Assembly (NCBI GenBank): GCA_026394435.1
Contig: JAPKYG010000118.1
Coordinates: 1 to 14,296 of the forward strand
Length of the DNA: 14,296 bases
Origin: Methanobacteriota archaeon
GTDB lineage: Archaea; Thermoplasmatota; E2; DHVEG-1
Reading direction: 5' to 3'
The translations under genes were made by a program, and so were the position numbers. The notes beneath the pieces were generated by a model. The model was not told the DNA's origin. It made no database searches and worked only from the letters and a program-made list of their open reading frames with translations. Positions 1-7,253 of the stretch are shown piece by piece; within the stretch, counting starts at the first letter, position 1; every line of letters begins with the position of its first letter.

Positions 1-333
1 TTCAGTGAGAGAATGGGGTCGTTAGTGAGGTGGTGAGGAGATGTGTTTTAAAAAGACTATTGCCCCCATTCTCTAATAATATATATTAAAGACACAAGTA
101 TATAAATTTTATTATATATTTATTTATCACTTTTAAAAAAACAGCACACTGCTATAAAAAAGGAAGAAGGGGTAATCCTGTGTTATAGTTGTCTCAATTC
201 TTAGACCAGAGCGGATAAAATTACCCCAATAATCGCTTCAGCACAACTATATCGTCATTGAAGAGAAAATATGTCAGGTGAACTGATTTTTATTTGTATA
301 TACCGGAACCCTATTCGATTTTACGGAACCATG
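1..333. other. AT-rich intergenic region with inverted repeats, no gene seen
   Basis: No open frame here has both a start signal and recognisable content. The region lies downstream of the acetate transporter gene. It holds three inverted repeats: 8-18 with 64-74 (11 bp perfect), 169-176 with 220-227 (8 bp) and 184-192 with 243-251 (9 bp), the last two interlocked. A run of seven A (135-141) next to a small hairpin looks like a minus-strand terminator. A minus-strand TATA-like stretch near 102-110 could start a transcript leaving the window to the left. A 7-base direct repeat CGGAACC occurs at 304-310 and 324-330. Confidence 0.6.
135..153 (-). terminator. Terminator-like hairpin plus T-run, minus strand
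   Basis: Read on the minus strand, AGCA-GTG-TGCT forms a 4-bp hairpin (153-143), followed after one base by seven T (141-135). It lies about 200 bases past the stop of the acetate transporter gene, so it could end that operon or a separate small RNA. The stem is short; the T-run is the stronger signal, since archaeal termination depends mainly on T-tracts. Confidence 0.35.
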
Positions 334-978
334 TTATTTTTTTGGAGTCCAGATTGCCCTGCCGAGCGGCAAAATGCTCTTACCAGCCATCGTGTTGAGT
401 ATGATTGCAGCGGCGCCATAGAACGATAACACCGAGGTTATGAGAAGAAAAACACCAGCAGGCTGTGAGGACATCTCATACAGATAATGCGGAATGAGGA
501 GAGCGACCGCTAAATCAACCGCAATCAATATTCCAAACAAGACTTTATTGGTCATCAATGACGCCATGGTTGCGATGAGACTGAAGATGAGAATGCCGAT
601 AAGACCATACGCATAATAGGTGATATCTCCTTTATTGACAATAGTAGAGTTGTTGATAAACAAGGTTAGTGCAATCGAAAACATCGTCATCGCGTACACA
701 GAAAACACAGTCGCACCAAAGACGTTGTTTCGTTTGAACTCCATCGCTCCCGCGATGAGTTGTGCGGTTGCACCAAACATTAAAATCCAGGGGATCATCA
801 GTGATTTCTCAACACCTGATGCAAATTTCAGGTCAGCAGATGCAAGCACCAATGCAGCAACCGCAAGTCCAAATAAACCAAGCGCGGCAGGTTCAGCCAC
901 TGGTAAGGCTTTTACTGTTGTTTCCGTGTTCAAAACGCCTTTCTCATCTGTAAAGTTTGCTACTTTTTTTTGTACCAT
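334..978 (-). CDS. GPR1/FUN34/YaaH-family acetate transporter
   Basis: This 214-residue membrane protein has about six hydrophobic segments, the usual plan for the acetate uptake transporter family (SatP/YaaH, AceP). The family signature near the first helix is present in variant form as EPAALGLFGLA (29-39). The second conserved stretch, GATAQLIAGAMEF with RNNVFGA (69-89), matches the typical AGxWE/GNTFG block, and the tail contains LPLGRA as in relatives. Known members move acetate or other short acids with protons. The start is preceded by GGGAGAAGTG, and only 6 bases separate it from the oxidoreductase upstream, so it is the last gene of that operon. The context suggests uptake of acetate as substrate for, or release of acid produced by, the aldehyde oxidoreductase; direction cannot be told from sequence. 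Confidence 0.9.
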   Translation of the reverse strand: MVQKKVANFTDEKGVLNTETTVKALPVAEPAALGLFGLAVAALVLASADLKFASGVEKSLMIPWILMFGATAQLIAGAMEFKRNNVFGATVFSVYAMTMFSIALTLFINNSTIVNKGDITYYAYGLIGILIFSLIATMASLMTNKVLFGILIAVDLAVALLIPHYLYEMSSQPAGVFLLITSVLSFYGAAAIILNTMAGKSILPLGRAIWTPKK

Positions 979-984
979 TTACTT

Positions 985-3306
985 TCACTTCTCCCAATAT
1001 CGTTTTTCGGTACTCGGTAGCTGTTCTCCTTTCTCATAGGTGCCTCCCCAGACATTCAGACCATTTTTTTCATCAGCATCAATCTTATCCTGTAACATCT
1101 TGAGCATCTTTTTATCCGTAAACCCGAGTTGCTTCATTTTCTGTGGTGTGGGAACACCGTTTGGTGTCCATCCCCTGCGGTAATAGACAGCATCTGCGAG
1201 TTTTTTATACTGGCCTCGACGAAACTCGTAGAGAACCGTGAGTTTCTCTCGTACGGTCATTTTTTCAACGTCCTTCTGAGACAAACCAAGTTTTTCAACG
1301 AGTTGTTTGTCGTACCGTTCTTTCCTTGATACGTACTCCATTTCAGTAACTGGTCCCATAGCTCGGAACGGGATCCAATCGTCTTTTCGTTGTCCTCGTC
1401 CCATCCAGACATTCATCGCACGCTGCCAGTTGTAACAGCGTTCACTTTGTAAAATAAGGTCTTCTTTGGTGACGTTCCAGCCGGTCATTGCGTTCTGATA
1501 TTCAACGTAGTTTTGTACATGCTCTGGGACCTTTGAAGGCTCAGGAGTCTCTACGTTGTTCGCTGGTTCAATATCGTTCCAGGGGAGTTTACATAGGCCA
1601 TTGAGCCCAAACCAGGTTCGCCACATCGGGAAATAATGGAGCGCTTCCGCTTTCATTTTAAACGTTGGGATCGCGTTGTTCACCATATCCATGAAAATCA
1701 ACCAAGCCTCATCGTGCTGTGGTCCTTTTAAGGTCAGTCCATATCCCCCTTGCATCGCAAGTGATTCTTTAGTGACATACTCTGAGAACTCAAGCCCCTT
1801 GCTTTCCATTCCGGTGTCTTCCACGAGTTGTTTCTCACCCCAACTATTCTGAATAATCCAATCTTTCACCCGTCGTGCACCTTTGGCTGCAACTTTGATA
1901 AATTCACCGGTATCGCCTTGTGCGATTCGATGGAGCAACTCGAGTGCCGCATCCGCGTTTCCAAAACAGAGTTCCAGGCCATTACATCGTTCCTTATTTA
2001 AAATTCCATACTCGTACATCTCCATGTAAAACGCAATGGCAGTCCCCGCTGAGATAGTATCAATCCCATAGGTGTCACAGTAGAAGTTAAACTCAAGGAT
2101 CCACAACGGATCCCAGATGCTCATATTCGAGCACGCGCCGATGGTTTCATATTCTGGGCCATCGACAGTTACCTTTTCTCCTTTGTACGGTCCGGTCATC
2201 ACGGTATACCCGTCAACGGTTTTTGCGCAAGCCATCGTGCAACCATGCCAACATCCGTCAGGAATGATCTTGGTAAACAACTCATAGAACTTTGGTGAAT
2301 AGATCTTTGACGCCTTCGGGAAACTGCCAAAACGATAATTCTCTGTTGGAAGCAGGTCGTAGGCATCCATGATCTCCACCAGATGCCCGGTCCCCACCGC
2401 ACGCATGTTGCACTGGTAACGATCTAGATTGTGTATCTCACGATGGAGTTTTATCCCCACTTTCGCTAATGCTATCGGATCAGCAGGATGATTAGAGACA
2501 CCGTCGAACCGCTCCACTTTCACAACAAGCGCCTTGATTTTCTTATCCCGTAAGACCGTTCCAAGTCCACCGCGGCCTGCTTGTTTTATCCGAGGAACCT
2601 TCCGTCGGATGTCATAAAACGAGAAATTCAGACATCCCCAATAACTATGCTGTGCAGCAAGCCCGGACGACACGACTGAGACTTTCTGTCTGGATTTGTC
2701 GGTATTCTCCGTTGCATACATCTGGGTGAGTTGGTCACTGAGTAAATGCGTGTTGATCTCTTCTAAAGGAGCGGATTCAATTGACACGATCCCTTTTTCG
2801 CCGTCGATAACGACCACGACGTCTTCTATTGCTTTTCCTTGAATCTCTAGTGCATCAAAACCAGCGAATTTCAAATATGGACCGAAGAACCCACCGACAT
2901 TACAATCACAAATAATGTTCGTTGATGGTGAGACGCTTAAACAGAGGGATTTCCCTGATCCCGCGTATTGAGTAGTGCCACAGAGAGGACCCGTGGTGAT
3001 GAGCAGCTCATTTTCTTCACTATTCCATCGCGTCGTTGGTTTAATCGAATCCCAGAGGAGTTTTAATCCGAATCCTCGGCCACCCGTAAACTTCTTTTTC
3101 ATCTCATCGGTGACCGGTTTTTCCTTTATCATGCCTGTGGTAAGGTTCACGTAGAGTGTCCGGTTTGCGTACCCTTTGTTCACTTCACCTTTCTTGTACG
3201 AATAGGTTGCTAAAACCTTATGAGCAGTTTTTATCTTCTTCAGATCCCAGCTGTGTTCTGTATTCCCTGTTCTATACTCTTCAATTGTAATCTGTCCTTC
3301 AACCAT
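985..3306 (-). CDS. Tungsten-dependent aldehyde:ferredoxin oxidoreductase (AOR family), catalytic subunit
   Basis: The 773-residue protein carries the AOR family landmarks. The N-domain start is YANRTLYVNLTTG (46-58), followed by GGRGFG (75-80). The AGRGGLGTVL block is at 243-252, the DGPEYETIG motif at 382-390, and GIDTISAGTAIAF (414-426) is the pterin-site helix. The C-terminal block YYRRGWTPNGVPTP is at 708-721. Cluster cysteines are C352, C356, C360 and the distant C572 (GLCKLPW). The first spacing is C-x3-C-x3-C rather than the C-x2-C-x3-C of Pyrococcus AOR, a variant I associate with the clade that pairs with a polyferredoxin subunit. It exceeds the usual 600-660 residues through a 45-residue N-terminal extension and a longer C-terminal half. 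The start has AGGGGT upstream and lies 1 base after the ferredoxin stop. It should oxidise aldehydes to acids, or the reverse, using a tungsto-bispterin. The substrate is unknown; a benzoyl-CoA-reductase-like role is less likely but not excluded. Confidence 0.93.
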   Translation of the reverse strand: MVEGQITIEEYRTGNTEHSWDLKKIKTAHKVLATYSYKKGEVNKGYANRTLYVNLTTGMIKEKPVTDEMKKKFTGGRGFGLKLLWDSIKPTTRWNSEENELLITTGPLCGTTQYAGSGKSLCLSVSPSTNIICDCNVGGFFGPYLKFAGFDALEIQGKAIEDVVVVIDGEKGIVSIESAPLEEINTHLLSDQLTQMYATENTDKSRQKVSVVSSGLAAQHSYWGCLNFSFYDIRRKVPRIKQAGRGGLGTVLRDKKIKALVVKVERFDGVSNHPADPIALAKVGIKLHREIHNLDRYQCNMRAVGTGHLVEIMDAYDLLPTENYRFGSFPKASKIYSPKFYELFTKIIPDGCWHGCTMACAKTVDGYTVMTGPYKGEKVTVDGPEYETIGACSNMSIWDPLWILEFNFYCDTYGIDTISAGTAIAFYMEMYEYGILNKERCNGLELCFGNADAALELLHRIAQGDTGEFIKVAAKGARRVKDWIIQNSWGEKQLVEDTGMESKGLEFSEYVTKESLAMQGGYGLTLKGPQHDEAWLIFMDMVNNAIPTFKMKAEALHYFPMWRTWFGLNGLCKLPWNDIEPANNVETPEPSKVPEHVQNYVEYQNAMTGWNVTKEDLILQSERCYNWQRAMNVWMGRGQRKDDWIPFRAMGPVTEMEYVSRKERYDKQLVEKLGLSQKDVEKMTVREKLTVLYEFRRGQYKKLADAVYYRRGWTPNGVPTPQKMKQLGFTDKKMLKMLQDKIDADEKNGLNVWGGTYEKGEQLPSTEKRYWEK

Positions 3307-3307
3307 G

Positions 3308-3757
3308 TTATACCCCTAGTTTATGGTATACAACCTGTTGAATCTTTGCGATCGATGTCTCGACGAGTTCTAGTGCTTTTTCTGGGCATGCACGGACACA
3401 CGACCCACATGAGATACATTTGAAAGGTTCAATACGAATATCTGATTTTCTCATTGCGCCAATCGGACAAAATCCAACACACGCTTGACATCCAATACAG
3501 ATATCTTTATCAAGCCATACCCCCCCATTTTTTCTTCTCGTCAATGCACCAACTGGGCACATATCAAGGCAAAGCCCGCGTTGATTACACACGTGCATTG
3601 TATATCCTTTATCAGTTTTTACGATGCGAATCGCTGATTTCTCGCCACCGTCTTTGGTTTTAAAATGCACCTGTGAGCATGCTTTCTCACACTCAAGGCA
3701 GCCTTTGCATTTCTCTGCATGAAACTTCAGGATTTTGACTGTTGTTGGGTGGTCCAT
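3308..3757 (-). CDS. Polyferredoxin, likely electron-transfer subunit of the AOR
   Basis: This 149-residue protein has 15 cysteines in four cluster motifs. They are C17-x2-C20-x2-C23-x3-C27, then C57-x5-C63-x3-C67P, then C87-x2-C90-x2-C93-x3-C97P, and C114-x2-C117-x2-C120-x3-C124P. Motifs 1, 3 and 4 are full 4Fe-4S sites. The second has only three cysteines with unusual spacing, so it may hold a cluster with a non-cysteine ligand or share a cysteine. The layout resembles the DmsB/CooF-like small subunits paired with AOR-type enzymes (AorA, BamC, the WOR5 partner). A GGGAG site precedes the start by about ten bases, and the next gene begins one base after the stop. Close coupling supports a two-subunit enzyme passing electrons to or from free ferredoxin. 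Confidence 0.9.
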   Translation of the reverse strand: MDHPTTVKILKFHAEKCKGCLECEKACSQVHFKTKDGGEKSAIRIVKTDKGYTMHVCNQRGLCLDMCPVGALTRRKNGGVWLDKDICIGCQACVGFCPIGAMRKSDIRIEPFKCISCGSCVRACPEKALELVETSIAKIQQVVYHKLGV

Positions 3758-3769
3758 GAATTATTCTCC

Positions 3770-4420
3770 CTATGACCACATAATGAGAATGGTGTTCGTA
3801 ATGACAATGATCCAACAGATCGCTGAGACCCCTATGGTGACCGGGTAGTAGACACGGTCTTTTATGGAGATATCAAGGTTTTTCAGAATGAATACCGCAG
3901 GCACGGTAACCACTCCAATGAGAGCTGCAAGCAGTCCGCTGGCAAGGATTTGTGGGATGAAGACGATAAGGTTTTCTAGGTAGAACCCTGCAGAGGAAAA
4001 CACCGGTGTCAGGATTTGGGTGACGATATACCCGCCAACATAAACAATGTAGGCTGAGCATATTCCAAGGCTTGCTTGGATGGTGAGGGTTTGAGGTTTT
4101 TTCAGACCAAGGGAAAAACCAGTCCAGATAAGGTCAAAGAGAAGTCCTTCTGCCATGATCGCAATCGCGGAGCAAATGAAACAACCGCCGAAGGGATTGA
4201 AGAGTCGGAGCGCTCCTGCAACAAGCCCGATGCCTGCTTGCATCCCCGGTTGTCTGAAGGTGGTTCTACTTAACGTCATCAGACCTATGGCAAAGATACC
4301 GGTCATGATTGCACCTGCCGGGAGATTTACATCCCGGAGAAAAGATCCGATGATGCATTCAGCAAAACCCCAAAGAGACCCAAAAACAATGATTCCTACG
4401 ATGAATTTCATGTTCTTCAT
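3770..4420 (-). CDS. Polytopic membrane protein resembling an ECF transporter S component
   Basis: This 216-residue protein has about six to seven hydrophobic segments (roughly 6-24, 36-54, 61-76, 80-100, 112-138, 145-176, 190-214). The first helix carries a glutamate (GFAE, 18-21), and the AIMAEGLLFDL stretch (87-97) looks like substrate-binding helices of small-molecule S components. I do not recognise a named family, and no ECF ATPase or T component lies in this window. The Shine-Dalgarno GAGGTGA overlaps the end of the preceding gene and its stop codon, so the two are translationally close. It sits 12 bases before the ferredoxin gene in the AOR operon. Inference: uptake of something the enzyme needs (tungstate, a pterin or a vitamin). 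A non-transport membrane role is possible. Confidence 0.6.
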   Translation of the reverse strand: MKNMKFIVGIIVFGSLWGFAECIIGSFLRDVNLPAGAIMTGIFAIGLMTLSRTTFRQPGMQAGIGLVAGALRLFNPFGGCFICSAIAIMAEGLLFDLIWTGFSLGLKKPQTLTIQASLGICSAYIVYVGGYIVTQILTPVFSSAGFYLENLIVFIPQILASGLLAALIGVVTVPAVFILKNLDISIKDRVYYPVTIGVSAICWIIVITNTILIMWS

Positions 4421-4423
4421 GAT

Positions 4424-4819
4424 TTATTTCACCTCGATTATGACGATATCTTTCACACGAAATGCTTTTGGTAAATCTGAAAAGACTGATTCGCTCTCTT
4501 TCGTGAGCAATCCGTTTTTCATGTTTTCCCACGTCACTGTCTTTTCATATCCGTCTGCTCCCTTTAGGGTATAGGCATGCTGCTCTGGGTGAGAAACCCC
4601 GGTTTTTAGCATCAAGTCATCCAATGCGATACCGGAATATTGAGATTCATTAAAAGTACGTGGTTGGGTAAGAGAAAACAGTTGATCAATGGTATAGTGT
4701 TGTCCGTTCACTAGCAGTGTATTGGTCGTTGCTTGTGTTGCATACACATAAATTGAAGAGACGCTGCCGATGAGTAGAATTAGGAGCGCAAAAATTGGTA
4801 GTAGTCGGTCCTTCCTCAT
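4424..4819 (-). CDS. Small membrane-anchored protein with sulfite-oxidase-like (molybdopterin-fold) signature
   Basis: This 131-residue protein has an N-terminal hydrophobic segment (7-28) that should act as signal or anchor, leaving about 100 residues outside the cell. That part has the order seen in the sulfite-oxidase molybdopterin domain: VNGQHYTIDQL (37-47), GIALDDLM (63-70), GADGYEKTV (87-95) and a final FRVKDIVIIEV (120-130), equivalent to the usual VKWI-x-IEV end. It is far shorter than the roughly 180-residue catalytic domain and lacks its metal-binding cysteine, so catalysis is unlikely. A TATA element 34 bases upstream makes it the first gene of the AOR operon, with a leader of only about 8 bases and no clear ribosome site. 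A ligand-binding role beside the S-component-like protein is an inference. Confidence 0.6.
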   Translation of the reverse strand: MRKDRLLPIFALLILLIGSVSSIYVYATQATTNTLLVNGQHYTIDQLFSLTQPRTFNESQYSGIALDDLMLKTGVSHPEQHAYTLKGADGYEKTVTWENMKNGLLTKESESVFSDLPKAFRVKDIVIIEVK

Positions 4820-4848
4820 AGGTATCGTTGGGATGGATACAAAAGTGG

Positions 4849-4857
4849 ATATTTAAA
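4849..4857 (-). promoter_or_regulatory. TATA box of the AOR operon
   Basis: On the minus strand TTTAAATAT lies centred 34 bases before the start at 4819, placing transcription start near 4827. It overlaps the TAA stop (4853-4855) of the kinase gene, so promoter and stop codon share bases. Confidence 0.6.
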
Positions 4858-5593
4858 AATTATGCCGTGCTACCCGTAACCCTTTATTTCGTATTTTGGT
4901 CGCATATTTTCGCAATATCTCCTCATCGTTCGGCCGCCATTGAATCCGCTCCAGCAACGCATAGGAGATATCTGCGTTCAACTGTTCAACATCCCATTTT
5001 ACTGATTTCCGATATGTATCAAGAAAGATTTGACACAGCTCGAACTTTTCATCGGTAAACATCGGATCAGTACTCAGCAGAGACACACAGAGCGTCGCAA
5101 GATCCTCACCGGATCTTCCGATCCGTGACTCCTCAAAGTCTACACCCCAGATCCGACCCCTGCTCAGGATAAAATTTTTTAAAATCGCATCACCGCGAAG
5201 ACGAAAACCATCATCTGATTTAAAAAAAGTATGAAAATGCACAAACCAGTCCGCAAGGAGATGGACAACCTTTTCTTTCTTCTCAAGGACCGTCCGGGGG
5301 TCGTTTACGATATCGCAGACGTTTTCCCCCATAATGTAACTCATCACTAGGACATTATTCTCTGCATCCTTCTCAAGGGGGGACGGCATGGTAAGATCTG
5401 AAAACCCTTTCTTTAAAATACTATATTCAAGGTCCATATTTTGTTTCAACCCAGGAACGAACCATTTCAGAATCCGAGGTTGACCATTATAAACAACGTA
5501 ACCAACCGTGTTTTTTTTACTCTCAAAACGCTTCTGGAGTAACACGTTTTTGTATTTTTCAACATTTTCAATAAGATCTTGTATGTCTCTCAT
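4853..5593 (-). CDS. RIO/APH-like small-molecule or protein kinase
   Basis: This 246-residue protein has the reduced kinase fold of the RIO/Bud32/aminoglycoside phosphotransferase group. K43 in ILKWF is the likely ATP-binding lysine and E56 a possible helix-C glutamate. MSYIMGE (84-90) is the hinge. LRGDAILKNF (132-141) is the catalytic loop with D135 and N140, and GVDFEES (150-156) supplies the metal-binding D152. GEDLATLCVSLL (162-173) matches the conserved helix after the active site. All key residues are present, so it should be active; the substrate is unknown. An 84-base gap separates it from the gene upstream, and I see no clear TATA box there, so it may be read through from 6286. Antibiotic resistance is not suggested by this context. 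Confidence 0.75.
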   Translation of the reverse strand: MRDIQDLIENVEKYKNVLLQKRFESKKNTVGYVVYNGQPRILKWFVPGLKQNMDLEYSILKKGFSDLTMPSPLEKDAENNVLVMSYIMGENVCDIVNDPRTVLEKKEKVVHLLADWFVHFHTFFKSDDGFRLRGDAILKNFILSRGRIWGVDFEESRIGRSGEDLATLCVSLLSTDPMFTDEKFELCQIFLDTYRKSVKWDVEQLNADISYALLERIQWRPNDEEILRKYATKIRNKGLRVARHNF

Positions 5594-5677
5594 CGTCTTA
5601 AGCTGAGAATACGACGGAATGAGAAATAGCTTCCGATTGGGACGGTTAATTTCTTTTCAGAGTGCTCAGTTACGGTT

Positions 5678-6286
5678 TTATTCGGTGATTATTCTTATAG
5701 ATGTGACCTTTTTCCACCAAAGAGACGCTTGAGTAATTGATCCTTTTTCATCAAGGAACACTATCTTCAGTTTACCGTCGTTAGATTCATTCAACCATTT
5801 TCCTTCATATTGATAGGCAAGAACCATGGTGACGCCACCCTTCCGTATTGGATTGGGATCTGACGCATTGTCAGGATTGTAGATATCGACATTTCCGAGA
5901 ATGGTAGAATAATTAATGGATAAATTTTCCCCGTCCTCTGAGTAGACTTTGAGACTATACAGAAGAGGTGCTGGGCGTAACGTGTGTACAAGCGTGCTGA
6001 TATTGACCCCCGTGTAGTTTCCTATTCCTTTGATCATCCCAGATTGGGTCCGGTATCCTCCTTTTGCGGTATATGTTTCTAACTGTACAAGGTCAGCCAT
6101 GGTAAAATTTGTTTGCTGGTCGTCGTAGATAAGTGAAAAGATGGTAGGTGTCGTTTTGTGAGCATTGTTGTTTTCTGAAAAAGAAACTGTTTGTTTCGGC
6201 AGATTGACATACACAAGAACAGCAACTGAAACGATGATTGCAATCACAACTGCTGCACTCAGAATTTTATTTGTTTTCGTTGTCAT
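5678..6286 (-). CDS. Membrane-anchored protein with sulfite-oxidase-like domain, probably non-catalytic
   Basis: This 202-residue protein has one N-terminal transmembrane segment (about 9-28) and an outside domain. The domain follows the sulfite-oxidase molybdopterin pattern: FTMADLVQL (61-69), YTGVNISTLV (91-100), VYSEDGENLSI (114-124), TMVLAYQYEGKWL (153-165), DGKLKIVF (170-177) and WWKKVTSIRII (190-200). The cysteine that binds molybdenum in true sulfite oxidases is absent; indeed the protein has no cysteine. It is longer than the relative at 4424-4819 and keeps the LAY and DG-x-L-x-IVF blocks that one lost. A TATA box lies 27 bases before the ATG, implying a nearly leaderless mRNA. It probably binds a ligand or partner at the outer membrane face. 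Cofactor or oxyanion binding is a guess from the fold and neighbours. Confidence 0.6.
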   Translation of the reverse strand: MTTKTNKILSAAVVIAIIVSVAVLVYVNLPKQTVSFSENNNAHKTTPTIFSLIYDDQQTNFTMADLVQLETYTAKGGYRTQSGMIKGIGNYTGVNISTLVHTLRPAPLLYSLKVYSEDGENLSINYSTILGNVDIYNPDNASDPNPIRKGGVTMVLAYQYEGKWLNESNDGKLKIVFLDEKGSITQASLWWKKVTSIRIITE

Positions 6287-6308
6287 AAGGGACCTTGAAG
6301 AAGATACC

Positions 6309-6317
6309 TTTTTTAAA
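6309..6317 (-). promoter_or_regulatory. TATA box for the 202-residue anchored protein
   Basis: Minus-strand TTTAAAAAA is centred 27 bases before the ATG at 6286, the spacing expected for a leaderless archaeal transcript. It overlaps the TAA stop (6313-6315) of the EamA gene, the same arrangement as at 4849-4857. Confidence 0.55.
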
Positions 6318-7215
6318 CATTTTCTAAAAAATCAGCATCTTTAATCGTTCGTGCGGTAAGATAGATTCCAACAAGGATGATTCCACCACCAACAACGGTA
6401 TACAGGGATGGTTCTTGATGAATCCAGGGAATCACATACGCCAGCAGTGATGACCCAATAGGCTCTCCTAAGAGGGCAACGGACATGACTGATGCGCGGA
6501 TGTATCCAAGAGACCAGTTATAGAGGGTATGGCCAAAAATCCCAGAGACCAATGCCATAAGAAGAATGATCTCGTAATCGGTGATAGTAAGATTGTACAC
6601 TGGAGCACTGAGTGCGAGACAAATGATAAACAAGGTGATGGTGCCAACCGCGTAGACCACGAAGGCGTACGACATTGTCGAAACGGTTTTCCTGAGTTTT
6701 CGTCCGCCTAATATGTACAACCCAGCAGCAATCCCTCCTAGTAAGGCAAGGATGTTTCCTTCTATTGTGTCTAAACCAAAAGCAGCAAATCCGTAATTTC
6801 CAATGACCAGTACTGCGACACCGGCCAAGGAGATAGCTATCCCAAGCGCATTCACCCAAGAGAGTTTTTCTTTAAGAAAATAGAATGAGACAGGCGCGAC
6901 AAGAACAGGATGAGCGGTCACAAGAATCACAGAGCTTGCCACCGATGTCATTTTCAGTGATGTGATCCAGAGCGAAAAGTGTGTTGCAAGAATAACCCCG
7001 ATTACTATCATGATTAAAATGGTTGCCCGAGGAAGCGTGCGAAGTTCGTCTCTTGTTTTTTTTCGGATCAAAATGAAGGGGAAAATAAGAAGTGTCGTGA
7101 ACAAGAGCCGATAGAATGCGATGCTTAACGGGGGGGCTTGACAGGAGAGAATAAAGATGGATGCAAAGGAGACCGCGATAATGGAAATAATAAGACCTAG
7201 ATACTGTTTTTGCAT
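6313..7215 (-). CDS. EamA-family (drug/metabolite) transporter
   Basis: This 300-residue protein has about ten hydrophobic helices arranged as two EamA repeats (roughly 5-138 and 150-288). The first repeat shows the typical early sequence SFASIFI and then PLSIAFYRLLFTTLLI (29-44). The second ends with the family pattern SVMSVALLGEPIGSSLLAY (242-260), containing the conserved LEP-like LGEP. Members export or import amino acids, nucleotides, sugars and other metabolites, and the substrate cannot be read from sequence. The gene starts 39 bases after the MFS stop. A weak TATA-like CAAATA sits about 28 bases upstream, so it may have its own leaderless start or be co-transcribed. Confidence 0.85.
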   Translation of the reverse strand: MQKQYLGLIISIIAVSFASIFILSCQAPPLSIAFYRLLFTTLLIFPFILIRKKTRDELRTLPRATILIMIVIGVILATHFSLWITSLKMTSVASSVILVTAHPVLVAPVSFYFLKEKLSWVNALGIAISLAGVAVLVIGNYGFAAFGLDTIEGNILALLGGIAAGLYILGGRKLRKTVSTMSYAFVVYAVGTITLFIICLALSAPVYNLTITDYEIILLMALVSGIFGHTLYNWSLGYIRASVMSVALLGEPIGSSLLAYVIPWIHQEPSLYTVVGGGIILVGIYLTARTIKDADFLENV

Positions 7216-7253
7216 TTCAATCGGTAATCGAATGCCGTGCTATTTGTTTTTCT

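Noticed and set aside
304..330. Direct repeat CGGAACC (304-310, 324-330) as an attachment site or CRISPR-like repeat
   Set aside because: Only two 7-base copies with a 13-base spacer, no further copies, and no integrase or cas gene in the window.
620..1039. Plus-strand frame opposite the acetate transporter
   Set aside because: Shadow of a confident membrane-protein gene; no start signal or family features.
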